Counted from the stretch's first letter, positions 22,506-34,720 are shown. The stretch is 64,000 bases of DNA from Terebella lapidaria (GCA_949152475.1 OX424563.1:3941001-4005000), one strand, 5' to 3'. Notes: generated by a model from the letters alone, not told the origin. Numbers and translations: made by a program.

Positions 22506-23870
22506 ATGGTTTAAATGAAGTGACACCTCACTAAAAATAATGTTAATATAAAATGCAACTTTAATGAGTGTTTGTAATGAAAATATGGCTCTCACTGAGG
22601 GACGAGTTAACAGTGGCAGACATAGAAGTCATGCATGCATTTTGCATCAAAATCAATATACCACTTTCGAGAAGGAAGTCATACAGTAAAGACCCATTAG
22701 TTGATAGGTCTTTAGTCATTACATGTAGTTAGCAAAGTGTATCGATCTACCAATATATATAGATTGATACAAAGTAAAATGTTCAATTCATATTCTGAAT
22801 AAACAAAATCTATATACATCAGTGTACTATAAGGCATTTAGTATATACTAAGAACACAACTCTGATGGTCGTGTTCAAATGATTAATTTCAGTAAAATTC
22901 CCCACCATCAATTCAGGCTTCTCCCAGACATTGTAGCGCCAGATAGTGTCTCTAAGGGGACCAGCAATAAACCAGGCTCACTGGTGTTGGATGTTGAGGC
23001 TGTATTCGACGATACTTCGATGTACTCCTTTGGCTTTAGAACAAATATTCCAACATAAATTTTGTATTGAGGACACACCTACAAAATCACATTTACGTTG
23101 GTTTGTCTTGGCAGAGTGAATTACATTGATCGGTAAAACATAATTGTCCACTCCGACTACGTCACATGCCTCGTGCAGAACACAGTTCACAATTAAACCA
23201 GTGACGAATTCTCCACCAGCTCGACATTACTTTAGGAGAGCAGGTGGTGTGGGCGATACATTCTTCTTGCTGCAGAAAGGACAAAGTTTTTTTTATGAAT
23301 ACAGGAAATTCGTCCACATTGAAACCCTCTCTCCAGACATATTCAAACGATTAATTCGGTTTGACCTGGGAAGGAACTTTTCCCCTTTTTCAATATTTCT
23401 GTGTGTGCTCCCGTCGTCAAACATCGACAAAAAGAATATACTTCGCTCATGGAATGTTGGTTATTCATGTCCAGAAGTAATGTTCATAGTTCTCTATTCA
23501 ATATAAACTGCAAGTGCATCGATGCACATCATCTCAAATTGGAATAATATATCACAAATTCGACCGATTTCTGGGTTCAACTATCACTGATACTACTGAC
23601 ACAGACAGAGCCAGGTACGACACCAGGTTGCAAATATATATTACGATATCAAAGTCTTTATGGTATCAAGGAATACAATCAGCCTTGGATCAACATTCTA
23701 TAACACCATCGGGCTTGTCTCTTTCGGGTCTCGCAAGCCTGTGCGTGCTACGACCCAGACAAGAACTCGTGCCTCAAACACGATATCAAATCATTACCTA
23801 TATGTGCCAGGGCCCATTCGGGGTTCGCCCAATTTGGTAGTCAGCATTCCTACTAGCTCGGCTAGTGGGA
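22506..23870. other. Non-coding host DNA
   Basis: I see no supportable gene. About 23395-23480 matches 3495-3575 and continues the old duplication. A minus-strand open stretch at 22978-23190 has a protein-like composition, but I do not recognise it and it lacks clear splice sites. Confidence 0.4.
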
Positions 23871-23874
23871 TATC

Positions 23875-23946
23875 CCTTTTATTTCACTTGGTAGAGTGTT
23901 TGACTACTGTTCGTCGAGGTCCTGGGTTCGAATCCCCTCTCGGGCA
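23875..23946 (+). pseudogene. tRNA-like relic or tRNA-derived SINE head
   Basis: An A-box-like TTGGTAGAGTG and a perfect B-box-like GGGTTCGAATCCC are spaced as in a tRNA gene. The middle (TGACTACTG) looks like an anticodon arm. The T-stem and the 5' acceptor arm do not pair well, so this is a degenerate tRNA or the head of a SINE, not a working tRNA gene. Confidence 0.5.
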
Positions 23947-24313
23947 AGTGGATTTTTCCGAACCCTGTAATATTGGAGAATCTGTAATACAAATAGAAAT
24001 ACAAGATTAGTACTCACAGTTAAATGCATGTCTGGATATCCTAACTTAAGTTGATAATTCCGATATTGTTGTTATGATATTTACTGTTCAAAAGTTTCGG
24101 TAGATGTGTTTAAACTTTGTTGGCTGGTTGCCAAGGCAGGCGTAAACAGACGAAAATCGCCGGAATTAGGTCTCTATTTACACGGTAGAATTCGCTATCG
24201 ATAATAAACTCCATTAGGCGCAACTGTCATAGCGTAACCCTGCCACATATAATTCTTTGGACGATCTCCAGCCATAATCTCCACCTAAAACTAAGGACAT
24301 TCTCTTATGAATT

Positions 24314-24520
24314 TCATAGGTTGTTGGGCAGTTGTATACCAATTCCATCAGGTGCACAGTAGAAACAACTACAATTAACACACTGTCTGCCCCTGATGAC
24401 GTCAGTGTGTCTTTGGATAAACTATTTGGTCGGGCTTTGTTTCTATTTCTTTTTTACGTTTGTTATTGGCATCATCAAAATCTGACTGTATTGGTGGTAA
24501 TAGATTGATACTTACATTCA
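24314..24520 (+). repeat. Dispersed ~200-bp repeat, copy 1
   Basis: This contains 'gttgttgggcagttgtata', 'ctgtctgcccctgatgac', 'ggtcgggctttgtttctat' and 'atagattgatacttac'. It is shared with copies at 24895, 29070, 30270 and 44255. This copy holds a full palindromic TGACGTCA (24397-24404). Confidence 0.8.
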
Positions 24521-24894
24521 TGGACATTTCCAAGCACTACACAAAACAAATAAAACGTAATTTTACCAGCGCAGGAATATAGAACGTCAACAGACCGCCT
24601 GTTGCTATGTGTTACACCATTCAATAAACAGATATGTTCCGATATCACCAACTTTTCTGGACGATCAATAAGATCAAAGGTCAAATTCAAGATCATCAAA
24701 ATATTCGGCATACATCATTTCCTATATGTCCACAATCGTCTTACATTCATACCACTGAATCGGTGTCACTGCTGGCGGACGTTAAATCTGTCCCCGAGGA
24801 AACCATCAACACAGTAGCCTTCTGGCTTGTGATTAGGTACTTATGTACTTGTCATGTATCTGTTCCATGGGGTTCGTTTCGGATTTCTAAATTA

Positions 24895-25112
24895 TTTTCA
24901 TAGGTTGTTGGGCAGTTGTATACTAATTCCATCAGGTGTACAGTTGAAACAACTACATTTCACACACTGTCTGCCCCTGATGACGCCAGTGTGTCTTTGG
25001 AATTACTATTTGGTCGGGTTTTTGTTTCTATTGCAAAATTTGGTATTTTACGTTTGTTATTGTCATCATCGAAATCTGACTGTATTGGTGGTAATAGATT
25101 GATACTTACAGC
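24895..25112 (+). repeat. Dispersed ~200-bp repeat, copy 2
   Basis: It matches copy 1 along its length, starting 'tttcataggttgttgggcag' and ending 'atagattgatacttac', with a few substitutions. The two copies are in direct orientation about 580 bases apart. Confidence 0.8.
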
Positions 25113-25590
25113 CAAGCTATGAAGTCGATAATAACCAAGATGTTAGCCATTTTGTGATCTGACCTGGAAAATAAGGCCAAAGGTCAAGTTCAAGGTCATG
25201 AGAAAATTTGGCATATATCACTTCCTACATGTGCACAATTGATTCCTAAGCTGTAAAGTCGATGATAAGCGAGATTTGAAAAGGATGTGAAATGTCAAAT
25301 TCAAGGTTATCAAAATATTTGGCACATAGCATTTCCCAATAGGCCACAATTGATTCCTAATATATTATCTCAATATTCAGTGCGATATTAGCAATAATGT
25401 GTCCCATTATAAGGCATAGAAGAAGTGGTCATGGGAAAATAAAAAAAATCTCAAAACGGACGCCACACGGTTGATGATTATCTCGATTGTGCTCTCGACC
25501 GTCATAAGCAGCTGTGAAAACAAATTGTATTTGCGGGGCATATTATTACTGGTTCAGACCTGTTTCCTAAGGCGTTTGCTGTAACATACC
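25113..25590. other. Non-coding host DNA
   Basis: A loosely repeated phrase ('aaggtcaa.ttcaaggt.at.a.aatatttggca') occurs near 24670, 25180 and 25290, suggesting old short tandem duplications. No gene is seen. Confidence 0.4.
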
Positions 25591-25599
25591 TGGTTCCCT

Positions 25600-27598
25600 T
25601 GCTGTTTGCCTGTATCCCCTAGATTGTGTCAACATACACATGTGACATGGAACCCTTCTACACAGAAGCTTCATTCATGCCCCTATCGCAGAAGCAGATC
25701 ACAATGTAGTCGTCAAAATGCTCGTAGACAAGGGAATGACACAAAATACCGGAAATATTGCAACGAAGTGAACCGACTCAATAACACTATAACCAGAAGG
25801 TTAAAAACTTGAAAACCAGTAAGCGACATGACTGGTGGAAACACTTGTTAGGTTCCAATAAAACTGACAGTTCACCACTTGAATCACTGGCCAGCAGCAC
25901 ATGCGACGGTGACATGGTAGAACTAGCCACGAAAAAAAAGTTTCTTCAAATCAGTCAGGATGACTTGCCCCCACTCACTTCAGAGTCGGGTTTCTAACTA
26001 AGGAGCAAGAGGAACCGGACAAGTACATCATCAGAGCAGATGATGTGCTAAAGAAACTATTGAAAACCAACTGCACGAAAGCCACAGGGCCGGATGATAT
26101 TCCGGCTTGGATCCTACGGGCCTTCGTTGATTACTTGGCGGCTCCGTTAGCTCCCATATTCAACAGCACGAGCAGGACTGGATGTCTTCCACAGATGTGG
26201 GAAATTGCCCACGTGGTTCCTTTACCAAAGAAAACCCACCGAGGGGTATTACGAGTGACCTTAGGCCCATATCTCTGACTCCCATTGTAATTAAAGTACT
26301 GGAAGGTTTCGTATGCAGTTGGCTGTGGAATGAGATTGGTGAGACAATCAACCTGCAACAATATGGAGTGGTTACCAATAGTTCGACTACCTATGCTTTG
26401 AATGAGCTTCTCAATCATATTTATGCCTCACTTGACAAACCAGGAACGTATGTCAGACTATTGCTATTGGACTACTCGAAAGCGTTTTACCTTTTGAATC
26501 ACCATATTCTTCTTCAGAAATTCAAGGTTAAAAGTGTTTTTGACCTCATTCTCAGATGGTGTGCAGTGTTTCGACTTGACAGGGAGCAAGCAGTCAAAAT
26601 GGGGAGAGTCGTTTCCCCCATGATATCCATCAAGGGCGGAACTCTTTGGGCCCAAGTCATTTGTTGTGCACGTTGACATGTGCTCTCCGGTAAATACACT
26701 GGAAACCATATATGTTGATGATACTAGCTTCTGCGCAGCAAGTCAGGATTCTCACTGTCCTGTCATTCAAAGTGTGCCGACTCTGCATCTGAGTGGGCAG
26801 ATCAAAACGATTTGCGCTTGAAATTGAAGAAAACACATGAGCTTGTGTTCGACTTCACAAAGTCCCCTCGTAACCTATGTGACATCACTGTAGGCACTCA
26901 GGTCATTGACAAAGTCCAGTCAGCCAAACTTCTTGGAATTACCATATCCAGTGACCTTTGTCGGACTGAACATGTCAACTGTATAATCGCAAAAGGTAAT
27001 TAGCGTACGTACATGCTGTGGCATATGAAAAGATCACGCGTAACCTCTGATGATCTTCTCACCATATATCTCAGCGTCATTCGCCCAATCTTAGGGTATG
27101 CGTGTCCTGTCTGGCATACCAGCTTACCTAAATATCTGCACCAGTCTCTTGCGCGGGTCCAAATACGAGACCTTTGCTTCATTCTCGGTCCTGATGACTA
27201 TGAGGCACAATTTTCTGCAGCCTGGCTTTCGACCTTCAGATCAAGACGCGATGACATTTGCCGATCTTTTTACATGAAAATGAAGGATCCGAGCCACAAG
27301 CTGCATCCCTTGCTGTCTGAGACAAGAAGTATCGGTACGTATCAGGGTGCCTGCCCATGATTAAGGCACGGACTTAGCGTTACAAAAGAAGCTTTGTTTC
27401 TTGGTGCACTGAACACTTTGACTAGTCTGTATCTTTCATGGGTGTTTTTTAATTTCATAATTTTCACTGCCTTAATATCTTTGTTTCTGCTATACCTAGT
27501 TTATAATAATTTTTAAATTTACATGTATGTACACAATTCAACCTATGGTTACAATGATAAACATATTTTATTATTATTATTATTAATATTATTATTTT
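25600..27598 (+). mobile_element. Decayed Jockey/CR1-like non-LTR retrotransposon
   Basis: This is a plus-strand RT relic of about 2 kb ending in a TTA-rich microsatellite (about 27565-27598), the kind of simple-repeat tail some non-LTR elements have instead of poly(A). No 5' endonuclease region is recognisable, so it is 5'-truncated. I could not identify target-site duplications. Confidence 0.75.
25620..27360 (+). pseudogene. Reverse transcriptase relic of the LINE
   Basis: Successive frames carry a linker region (KYCNEVNRLN...WWKHLLG), then RT blocks: 'ATGPDDIPAWILR' near 26080, 'RPISLTPIVIKVLEG' near 26265, 'LLLDYSKAFYLLNHHIL' near 26465, the catalytic 'YVDDTSF' near 26713 and 'WADQNDLRLKLKKTHEL' near 26795. 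A C-terminal 'YLSVIRPILGYACPVWH' follows near 27065. The frame changes several times (around 25810, 26000, 26250, 26670, 26800 and 27000) with stops, so it is dead. The KAFD box reads KAFY. The blocks fit the Jockey/CR1 assemblage; the exact clade is uncertain. Confidence 0.8.
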
Positions 27599-29069
27599 AA
27601 CATACGTTAGGGGGTATTTTTACTCTCATGACCCCAATATTACACCACCTGACAAATCAGCATAAATCAGAATATCGAAACACAATGTGAAGTTGTGTGG
27701 TTAGTGCTCTTATATTGATTATGAAAAAGTAACATTCCAACAAATACCCGCCTTAATTTTCTCAATTTTCTTCTCAGGAAGACCTAGATTTTTGTTTGCT
27801 TCTCCAGACACTCGTGTTTCTTTTTACCTGCCAAGAAAAAAATACAATGTGAATACAATTAAACAAATAGAATGCAAATTCAAAAGCAGATAGAATGAAA
27901 CAAATACCATGCAAAAAGCTAAACATGTTTGGTGTTGCAGGAAATGAAGCAAATGAGCTAAAAAATACAAGTCGGTCATATCAATATTCATTACATGACG
28001 CATGTTCGAGAAAATTTTGATACATTTCAATAAATCTCTCACTAAATAGTCAAACTAAATATCCAAACACACTCTCTTCTCTGGAATTTTCATCTACCGT
28101 TCGTTCAATTCCCGCGTAGAGTTCAAAATATAGATCAATTATCCATTAAAAATAAGACAATGAATGACTACCTCCCACCCAAGGCGGTTAAGTAAGGCTT
28201 TTTCGCTACGACAGCGCTCCTAAAATTACTGGAAGCGATACCCATTGGCAATTAATCTAGGACCTGGCTGTATAATCGGATATTAAGTTGACCATCTCCG
28301 ATAATATGGTATGTGGATTGACAACGCATTTTTTTCAAAACGTTTGGTGAATTTCTATACAAATAGCCGTCGCCCCTCATCTGTGAATAATGTATCGTTG
28401 ACGATCAAGAATTTTGTGATGACCTATCACAGTGTTATAGGCTTTTATATCCCAGCTTAGGGAACACGTCATAATGGCATTTTGTTGCTAAGGGCAGCCA
28501 ACCGATTAACTTGTGATTGGAAAACATGATCTGAACAGTTGTGTTGATGTAAGCTTACCTACATATATAAGTAAGCAACGTGCTTCTAGAGAATGAAAAC
28601 ACCTCGCGGGAAACATAAAATATGAATCCTATTGATTCTTTCCATGCTCCTGATTCTGTAACATTCTGCAAGTGACGATCTTGTATAGATAATCCACCCA
28701 AGAGCTCATGCCTCAACAACCAGAGATGCTTGATCAAGTCTAATTATCATTGATTATTTCCCACTGTACGGGATGTCTAAAAACATTCAACAGCCCGCAT
28801 CGCGTAACACTGTTGCTTCCCAGTGGGGGGGGGGGGGATCTATTTAAAGAATCTTATGCGACAAACAATCTGCAGGTTTTTTTGATGCGCAGGAAATAAA
28901 GCAGCTGCATGAATAGATGTGTATATAGTTTGCAGAGTTCTAAGCAGGAAAGTATTCGGTTTAAAACATTTCACTGGATTCGTTTTGGAAATTGTTTCGA
29001 ATAGTTATTGAACACTTTTGCAGTAAAAGCATCTAGAACATTATATTATTAGAGGTATCTATATTTTAC
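27599..29069. other. Non-coding host DNA
   Basis: AT-rich with a poly-G tract near 28825. No gene, RNA or recognisable element is seen. Confidence 0.45.
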
Positions 29070-29215
29070 ACATAGTCTGCACTTAATGATGCCAGTATTT
29101 TTTAATAGAAATATTCGAGCGGGCTTTCCTTTCTTCCAAGAGTGTTCGATGTTGTATTTTTAGCATAATCAAAATATTGTTTTCCCAGACTTAATAGATC
29201 GATACGTACAGTACA
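29070..29215 (+). repeat. Dispersed ~200-bp repeat, diverged copy
   Basis: Core words 'tagtctgc..ctaatgatgccagt', 'gcgggctttc' and 'taatagatcgatacgtac' align with the dispersed family, with more substitutions than the copies near 24.3 and 24.9 kb. Confidence 0.5.
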
Positions 29216-30269
29216 ATACAAAATATACCTGAACACATAACATGCATTAGACTGAAGATGTTTTGTTGTTCTGGTTGTGCGGGTGCTTAAAAAATTGATG
29301 CGTATTCGTGTTTTATTATTGTTTTCTGAAACTGATCATAGTAGTTTTATTCTGGTTTTGTTTACAATATCCGGAGCATTATTTCCGTCCATTCAATAAA
29401 ACGGTGGAGTAATAGCTTGACGGTTTTCAACATAAGTTGCATATTTTCCCTGTAATATGTACGTACCTGCAAACTGACCACAATTTATTTCCGAAATCAA
29501 ACCCTTGCAGGAGAGAAGAACAGATCTACAGAGGACCAGCCTTCAGAGCTGGGTAGGCCCTGGGGGGACCGGGAAATTTTAAGTTAAAAAATTATCGTAA
29601 ATGAAAAATGACTCCAATTTCAAGGAGAAAGATCAGGTCCAAGTTCCTTTCAATTGAGTTTATGTTCCAACATATCCCATTTATTGATGAATTAAGTTGC
29701 TATGATTCTAACATACACTTTCTCGATTTTCCACTCAATACGTACTGGTATAAAATTCTGTTGAGTGTTCTGTTCGTAGCCCTATCAGATGACTTTTCTA
29801 ATTCGAAGAATATAATTTCCCAAAATGACCACCTCGTTCGCGTATTGCTTTGATTAAAGCGTGTGTTCCTTAGTAAAACACTACGACTGACAGTTTTCTA
29901 AAATGTATGATGTGAAACTGAACAAATAAGTTTCCAAATATTTTTTTCTGTTATTTTGGAAGGAATGCCACCAGCCAAACGCTCAAACAAGTCGAGATAG
30001 TCACACGTTTGTCCGAATGATTAAAACGTGCAATGCGATCGACTGATCGCAAATCTGTCAAATGCGCTTGACGTATAAATGTATTGAAAATCGATGGCCA
30101 TTGTTCTCGGGGTTTGTCGGTTAACTTCGTAAAATGTCATAAACATAGCCAGTAGGATGAACAAAAAATTACCTTTGTTTCGGTCCGAATAATCTTTATT
30201 GCCAAGCAAGGCGTCTAAGTTGTACTTGTCGTACAGCTAGTTTATGGGGTTTGCTTCGGGGGTCTTAAT
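29216..30269. other. Non-coding host DNA
   Basis: No gene is supported. A minus-strand segment near 30160-30240 reads 'DKYNLDALLGNKDYSDRNK' and ends at a donor-like AAAG|GTAATT. It could be an exon relic, but the evidence is thin. Confidence 0.35.
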
Positions 30270-30306
30270 TGTTTTAATATGTTGTTGCGCAGTTGTATAC
30301 CAATTC

Positions 30307-30995
30307 TACGGTGGCTCCAATATGACATAATAAATTTTTTTATTTACGATAATAAAAATTTTCTGAGAGACTTTACCGAGAAGGTTTAAAATAATCTAAT
30401 TGGCGGGGGAAACGTTTACCCCACGAGAAAAACTATTTCCCCCGTGAGGGAAATGTTTCCCTCGCGAGGAAAACGTTTACCCCGCGAGGAAAACGTTTAC
30501 CCCTTGACACTGATAGATTCCCCGTTTAACTCGCGGGATAAATGTTTTCCTCACGGGGGAAATAGTTTTCCTCCCGGGGTAAATGTTTTCCTCGCGAGGG
30601 AAACATTTCCCCTGCAGGGAAAATAGCTTAACTCGCAAGGGAAATGTTTTCCTCACGAGGGAAACATTTCCCCTGCGGGGAAAATAGTTTAACTCGCAGG
30701 GGAAATGTTTTCCTCGCGAGGGAAACATTTCCCCTGCAGGGAAAATAGTTTACCTCGCGGGGGAAATGTTTTCCTCGCGAGGGAAACATTTCTCCTGCAG
30801 GGCAAATAGTTTAACCTGCGGGGCAATGTTTCCCTCGCGAGGGAAACATTTCCCCTGCAGGGAAAATAGTTTACCTCGCGGGAGAAATGTTTTCCCCGTC
30901 AATTAGATTATTTAATATTTTGTTCCCAAGGCCCCCAACAAAATTTTTATTATTTTAGAAAAAAATATTTATTATGTCATATTGGAGCCACCGTA
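30307..30995. mobile_element. TACGGTGGCT-family TIR element, copy 2
   Basis: Terminal inverted repeats begin TACGGTGGCTCCAATATGAC and extend with small gaps for about 50 bases. A perfect 6-bp duplication CAATTC flanks it (30301-30306 and 30996-31001). Intact copies of the host repeat show a single CAATTC, confirming it. The interior is almost wholly a palindromic array. No transposase is present, so it is non-autonomous. The terminal decamer is shared with the element at 2658-3370. Confidence 0.85.
30405..30895. repeat. Palindromic short-repeat array
   Basis: About 25-30-bp modules alternate between forms of GGGGAAATGTTTTCC and GGAAACATTTCCCC, joined by self-complementary hinges such as CTCGCGAG, CTGCAGGG and CCGCGGG. 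Each module and its neighbour can fold into a hairpin. GC content is well above the surroundings. Confidence 0.85.
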
Positions 30996-31165
30996 CAATT
31001 CCAAGTGTCCAGTAGAAACAAATATATTTTACGACCTGTCTCTCCCTGATGACAACAAAGTGTCTTCAGATAAATTATTCGGTCGGGCTTGGTTTCTATT
31101 CCAAAATGTGTTATCTTATGTTTGCCATTGATATCATCAAAACCTAGTTGTATAGATTTTTTTAT

Positions 31166-32589
31166 CTATTAATTGTCATCTTACAATCACATACCAGTTT
31201 TTGTGTTAGCTCCCGAATGTGATCTGAATACCAAAAGAGCGTTTTGATTCATCCATTGTATTGTTAACCCAGAAAAAGGAATGCATGTGTTCTGTTCTTC
31301 CCGTTTATAAAAATGCCATTGATGCACTGGCTTCTACTGACGTGCGCTCAATCAGAACCATAATATTTATTCAGCCTTGATAAAAGTATTTTTGTATAAA
31401 AAATACATTTATAATGGATCAGTAACAATATTTTTATACATAAAATATAATCAACCTTTCTGAATGTGCTGTTGTTTTACCGGATAATGGTCGATAACCT
31501 TTTGATTCGTTCGTTGTCTATTACATTTTTATCTTCACATTTCACAGTCAAATCTTAGTGATATTTTGCACTGAAGTACCGAAAAATATTCTCAATGAGA
31601 ATTCAGAGGCGGTAGGTTATGTGAGTCCGAATAATGTCATCGGCACACAATAGGTGGAGTTTACATCCTGGCAACGCAAAGGTTTCACCATAGAATGTGC
31701 TTTCCAATTTCTAAACTGTCAGTCAACAGAGGATCGGGAATACAGGCAGAATTGCGTGCCATCATGGACCGTCTTCATAGTGAAGCAAAAACCCAACAAA
31801 AGTTCATTTAGAACTTCAGAATATGCAACATCAAAATTAACAAGCATTATCGAATAAGAAAAGAAGCGGAGAAGCCTCTCGAGTTCGTATCGGACTATAT
31901 TAAGTTTGAGGGCTTCCACAATTTGCTTTCCCATGGCAAGTCGTGCTTATTTATTCATATCTGAAAATAAGTTACACATAATGTTCAATCATTTAGTTTT
32001 GTATCACCAACACAAATAATTAACATATTTTGATACCATGACATGTAGTTCACAATATAAGATCAAATTTGATCTGTAATATTGTATTACCATGATTACC
32101 GGGATTCCATTAAGGACGCATAAAGTGATCTGCTACATCAAGGAACAAAACAGCTGAAACCTTTAGTATCATCCCGAACCCCATCATGGGAAGTTCATGT
32201 CGAAACACATGGACCCGTATGCCAGGACCCGGAAACTCAAAAGGTTATTCACAACTCTCCATAAACCGAGGTAATCATCATCACACGTATTTATGAGTCC
32301 GCCAACACCATCTAATTATTATATATATTGAAAGAAAACTATGTCAATTTGGAATCTACATGCAGTATCACATCTGGCATTCGTGTCTGACAATTTAGGT
32401 TTCTATTATAATATATTCCCCAAGAGTAGCATTTTGGCACTGGTGGAGCAGAGTATTTTTTTTACTAAGCTTGTCTCAACTGTGACTAAGTGAATAAAAA
32501 GTCTTTCTTATCCCAGCTATTTCTAATTCAATGAATATATCTTATTATCCTAAATATAAAAAGCGATGTCCGATATAGATCACACCATA
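31166..32589. other. Non-coding host DNA
   Basis: AT-rich, with a short open frame at 31654-31857 that I do not recognise. No gene is supported. Confidence 0.45.
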
Positions 32590-32701
32590 ACCATTGAGAA
32601 AGCTCACAATGAAGAATATGTGAATCATGTTGAACGACATTTCTGAATGCAGACTTTGAATTGAATATGAATAAACAAGGTGGGAAAAACAACATGCTTG
32701 C

Positions 32702-32743
32702 CATCAATCATAAATAATCCACCTTTTCCGCTGTACTGTCAAC
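32702..32743 (-). pseudogene. Exon-like 42-nt block, unit A
   Basis: On the minus strand an acceptor-like tract (ttttgcccctcatcacag) precedes 42 bases ending ATG, followed by GCAAGC, a possible GC-type donor. One frame reads VDSTAEKVDY, then a stop. The paired block at 36036-36077 is also exactly 42 bases. It could be a relic exon. No other exons join it in a compatible phase. Confidence 0.3.
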
Positions 32744-33503
32744 CTGTGATGAGGGGCAAAACAGATAAGTCAAGCATAAAATCACCATGTACGTGCCATT
32801 CGAACGCAATCAAGCATTCTATTTCATATTCTTGTCATTCACACACTTTCACACAAAACTTGGTGAAACACAAACAACACCAGCAAACATCGATACATAT
32901 TTATTGTTTCAAGTTCGGAGAATTTGTATGAATGATCATTGTGCTGGAAGTAGCGTATCGAAGATTAATGAGCCATACAGAAACTCCTGTTGTGAGAATA
33001 TTTAGTGAATCAATCATCAGGGTTTCCTAATTGTATATGTTTTCAGAAAATTACCCTTCATCCGTAAGAGATCAATCTGATAAATCCGTAGGCGATTAGT
33101 CTAGTAAATCATGCTTACCCGTGGACGGGAAAAAATGTCGGACCCTTATACGAAATCAGTTCCATACTGAAATCAACCAAAGTTCTAATGTGTTCCCAAT
33201 ACAGGCAGTATTGCTGATTCAGATTTCTGAAAGACCGGTGCTGATCTGATTTTGTTTTTAACATTCACTATTTGTTAATCAACATTCTATCTTCGGTCAA
33301 CTACAATTACGTTTGACCATATATGTGGGCTCATGAAGTTCCTTATAAATAATCTATTTTGCACTTAGAATGTATAGAATTTCCGGTTTTGTTTCTTCAA
33401 ACCGGTAGATTGGTTTAAGTCTCGGTTTTGTTCCATCGGAATCGTTTATACTTGGGCATTTCCCTTAAAAGTCCAAATCGATTACATTTTCCAGTCTGTA
33501 TCA

Positions 33504-33504
<1 letters not shown>

Positions 33505-33589
<85 letters not shown>
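33505..33589. repeat. (TA)n microsatellite
   Basis: An uninterrupted run of about 42 TA dinucleotides. Confidence 0.97.
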
Positions 33590-33592
<3 letters not shown>

Positions 33593-34302
33593 AGTTTTGA
33601 TAAAATATTCATGGATATACGATGGTGTGCATGGCATTATCGGTCCGTCTTGCACTTTTATGCTTTATTTACATATGCGTTTGATGGATATAGTTCCTGT
33701 ATTTACATATGAACCGCATGTTCAATTGAGGAAAAATTCACTGGTTGCAGTCATATCATTTGATGTGAATACTGAGTTGATTTCACGTGTTTAATATGAA
33801 ATATAATTTTCAAAATATATTGCCTGTTGTCGGAGGCAGTTACTTTAAATTTTAGCGCCGAGTCAGTTTACAACCTGAATTGAGCGCTTCACATTGGAGA
33901 CTATGATATGAATCTCGTGTGGGAAATCTGTCAGACACTCTGAAAAATATATGTACTATCGTATTCATAGGAATTAATCTGTCTTCATCTATTTGAAATT
34001 GTACAGTCATTTGGTTCGTTTGGCACGTATGATTAACTGCAGAGATTGTCCGCTGAGTTAAATCATGGATTATTATCCAATGGTGCAGAATGGACATTGT
34101 ACTTTGGGACAGGCCATGTAATAGAAAATAATTAAAGTTGATCAAGCATGAGCGTGTAATACAATTTTTGGTAAAAAAAAAATGTTCGATAACTATAACT
34201 TGAAACAGACGTAACCAGGACAATAATCAATTTCACGTGTGGCTGCATTTCGATTTCTCCCATCCCAGAGATCAATAGCTTTGTTCAGAAGCTGTTGCTC
34301 AC

Positions 34303-34417
34303 CTGGACGGACCTTGAAAAGTTTTACGTCATGTCTTTGAAGCGTGATTTAGTTGGATGCTCGTTGCCTAGCGAAGATCACATGACCATGTCCGACACTA
34401 TATTCCAATCCAACACC
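34303..34417 (-). pseudogene. Exon-like 115-nt block, unit A (broken)
   Basis: This aligns without gaps to the open block at 44908-45022. It keeps a donor-like CCAG|GTGAGC but its acceptor position reads ACG. The frame matching unit B (HGHVIFARQRA) contains a stop. It looks like a decayed duplicate exon. Confidence 0.45.
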
Positions 34418-34720
34418 GTGTTTAGGAAATAATTGATTTCTCTAACGCTGAGCACAAAGCATATATGACGTTGATGTAACAACACCTTTAATCCAGAAAC
34501 TGCTCATGTCAATGCCACTGAATAAGGAGATGTTTTTATGAAACTGTTGTTTTGATTAAATACTGTGAACGTGGACATTTCGCCATTACACGTGGAAATA
34601 GCTCACTACGCATGTGACAATGTCATGCAAGTTAGAATGAAGAGTAGCACACATGTCGGGTGACTCTCTCGGAGACCTTCCAAACAGGTTGTTATTTTGT
34701 ATATTCTTATCAGAAAAAGT

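Larger units (their letters stand above)
30270..31165 (+). repeat. Dispersed ~200-bp repeat interrupted by a TIR element
   Basis: The left part (30270-30306) and right part (30996-31165) together match the repeat copies near 24.3 and 24.9 kb. The 689-bp TIR element sits at the position of 'ccaattcc'. The uninterrupted copies show the pre-insertion state and fix the insertion ends. Confidence 0.8.
32590..34720. repeat. Tandem segmental duplication, unit A
   Basis: Blocks at 32590-33250, 34110-34440 and near 34680 match, in the same order, blocks at 35928-36548, 44720-45075 and near 45330. Unit B is split by the 7.2-kb TIR element. Identity is roughly 70-80% by eye with small indels. Confidence 0.7.

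Noticed and set aside
23875-23946. Functional tRNA gene
   Set aside because: Acceptor and T-stem pairing is poor, so it was listed as a relic instead.
30444-30728. Frames reading FPSRGK/FPREEN repeats
   Set aside because: Both strands give similar repetitive peptides because the array is palindromic; there is no sign of coding.
30405-30895. CRISPR-like repeated palindromes
   Set aside because: There are no unique spacers of constant length, the modules alternate in orientation, they lie inside a TIR element, and the DNA is eukaryotic.
33415-33712. Frames reading YIYIYI
   Set aside because: They are translations of the (TA)n microsatellite.
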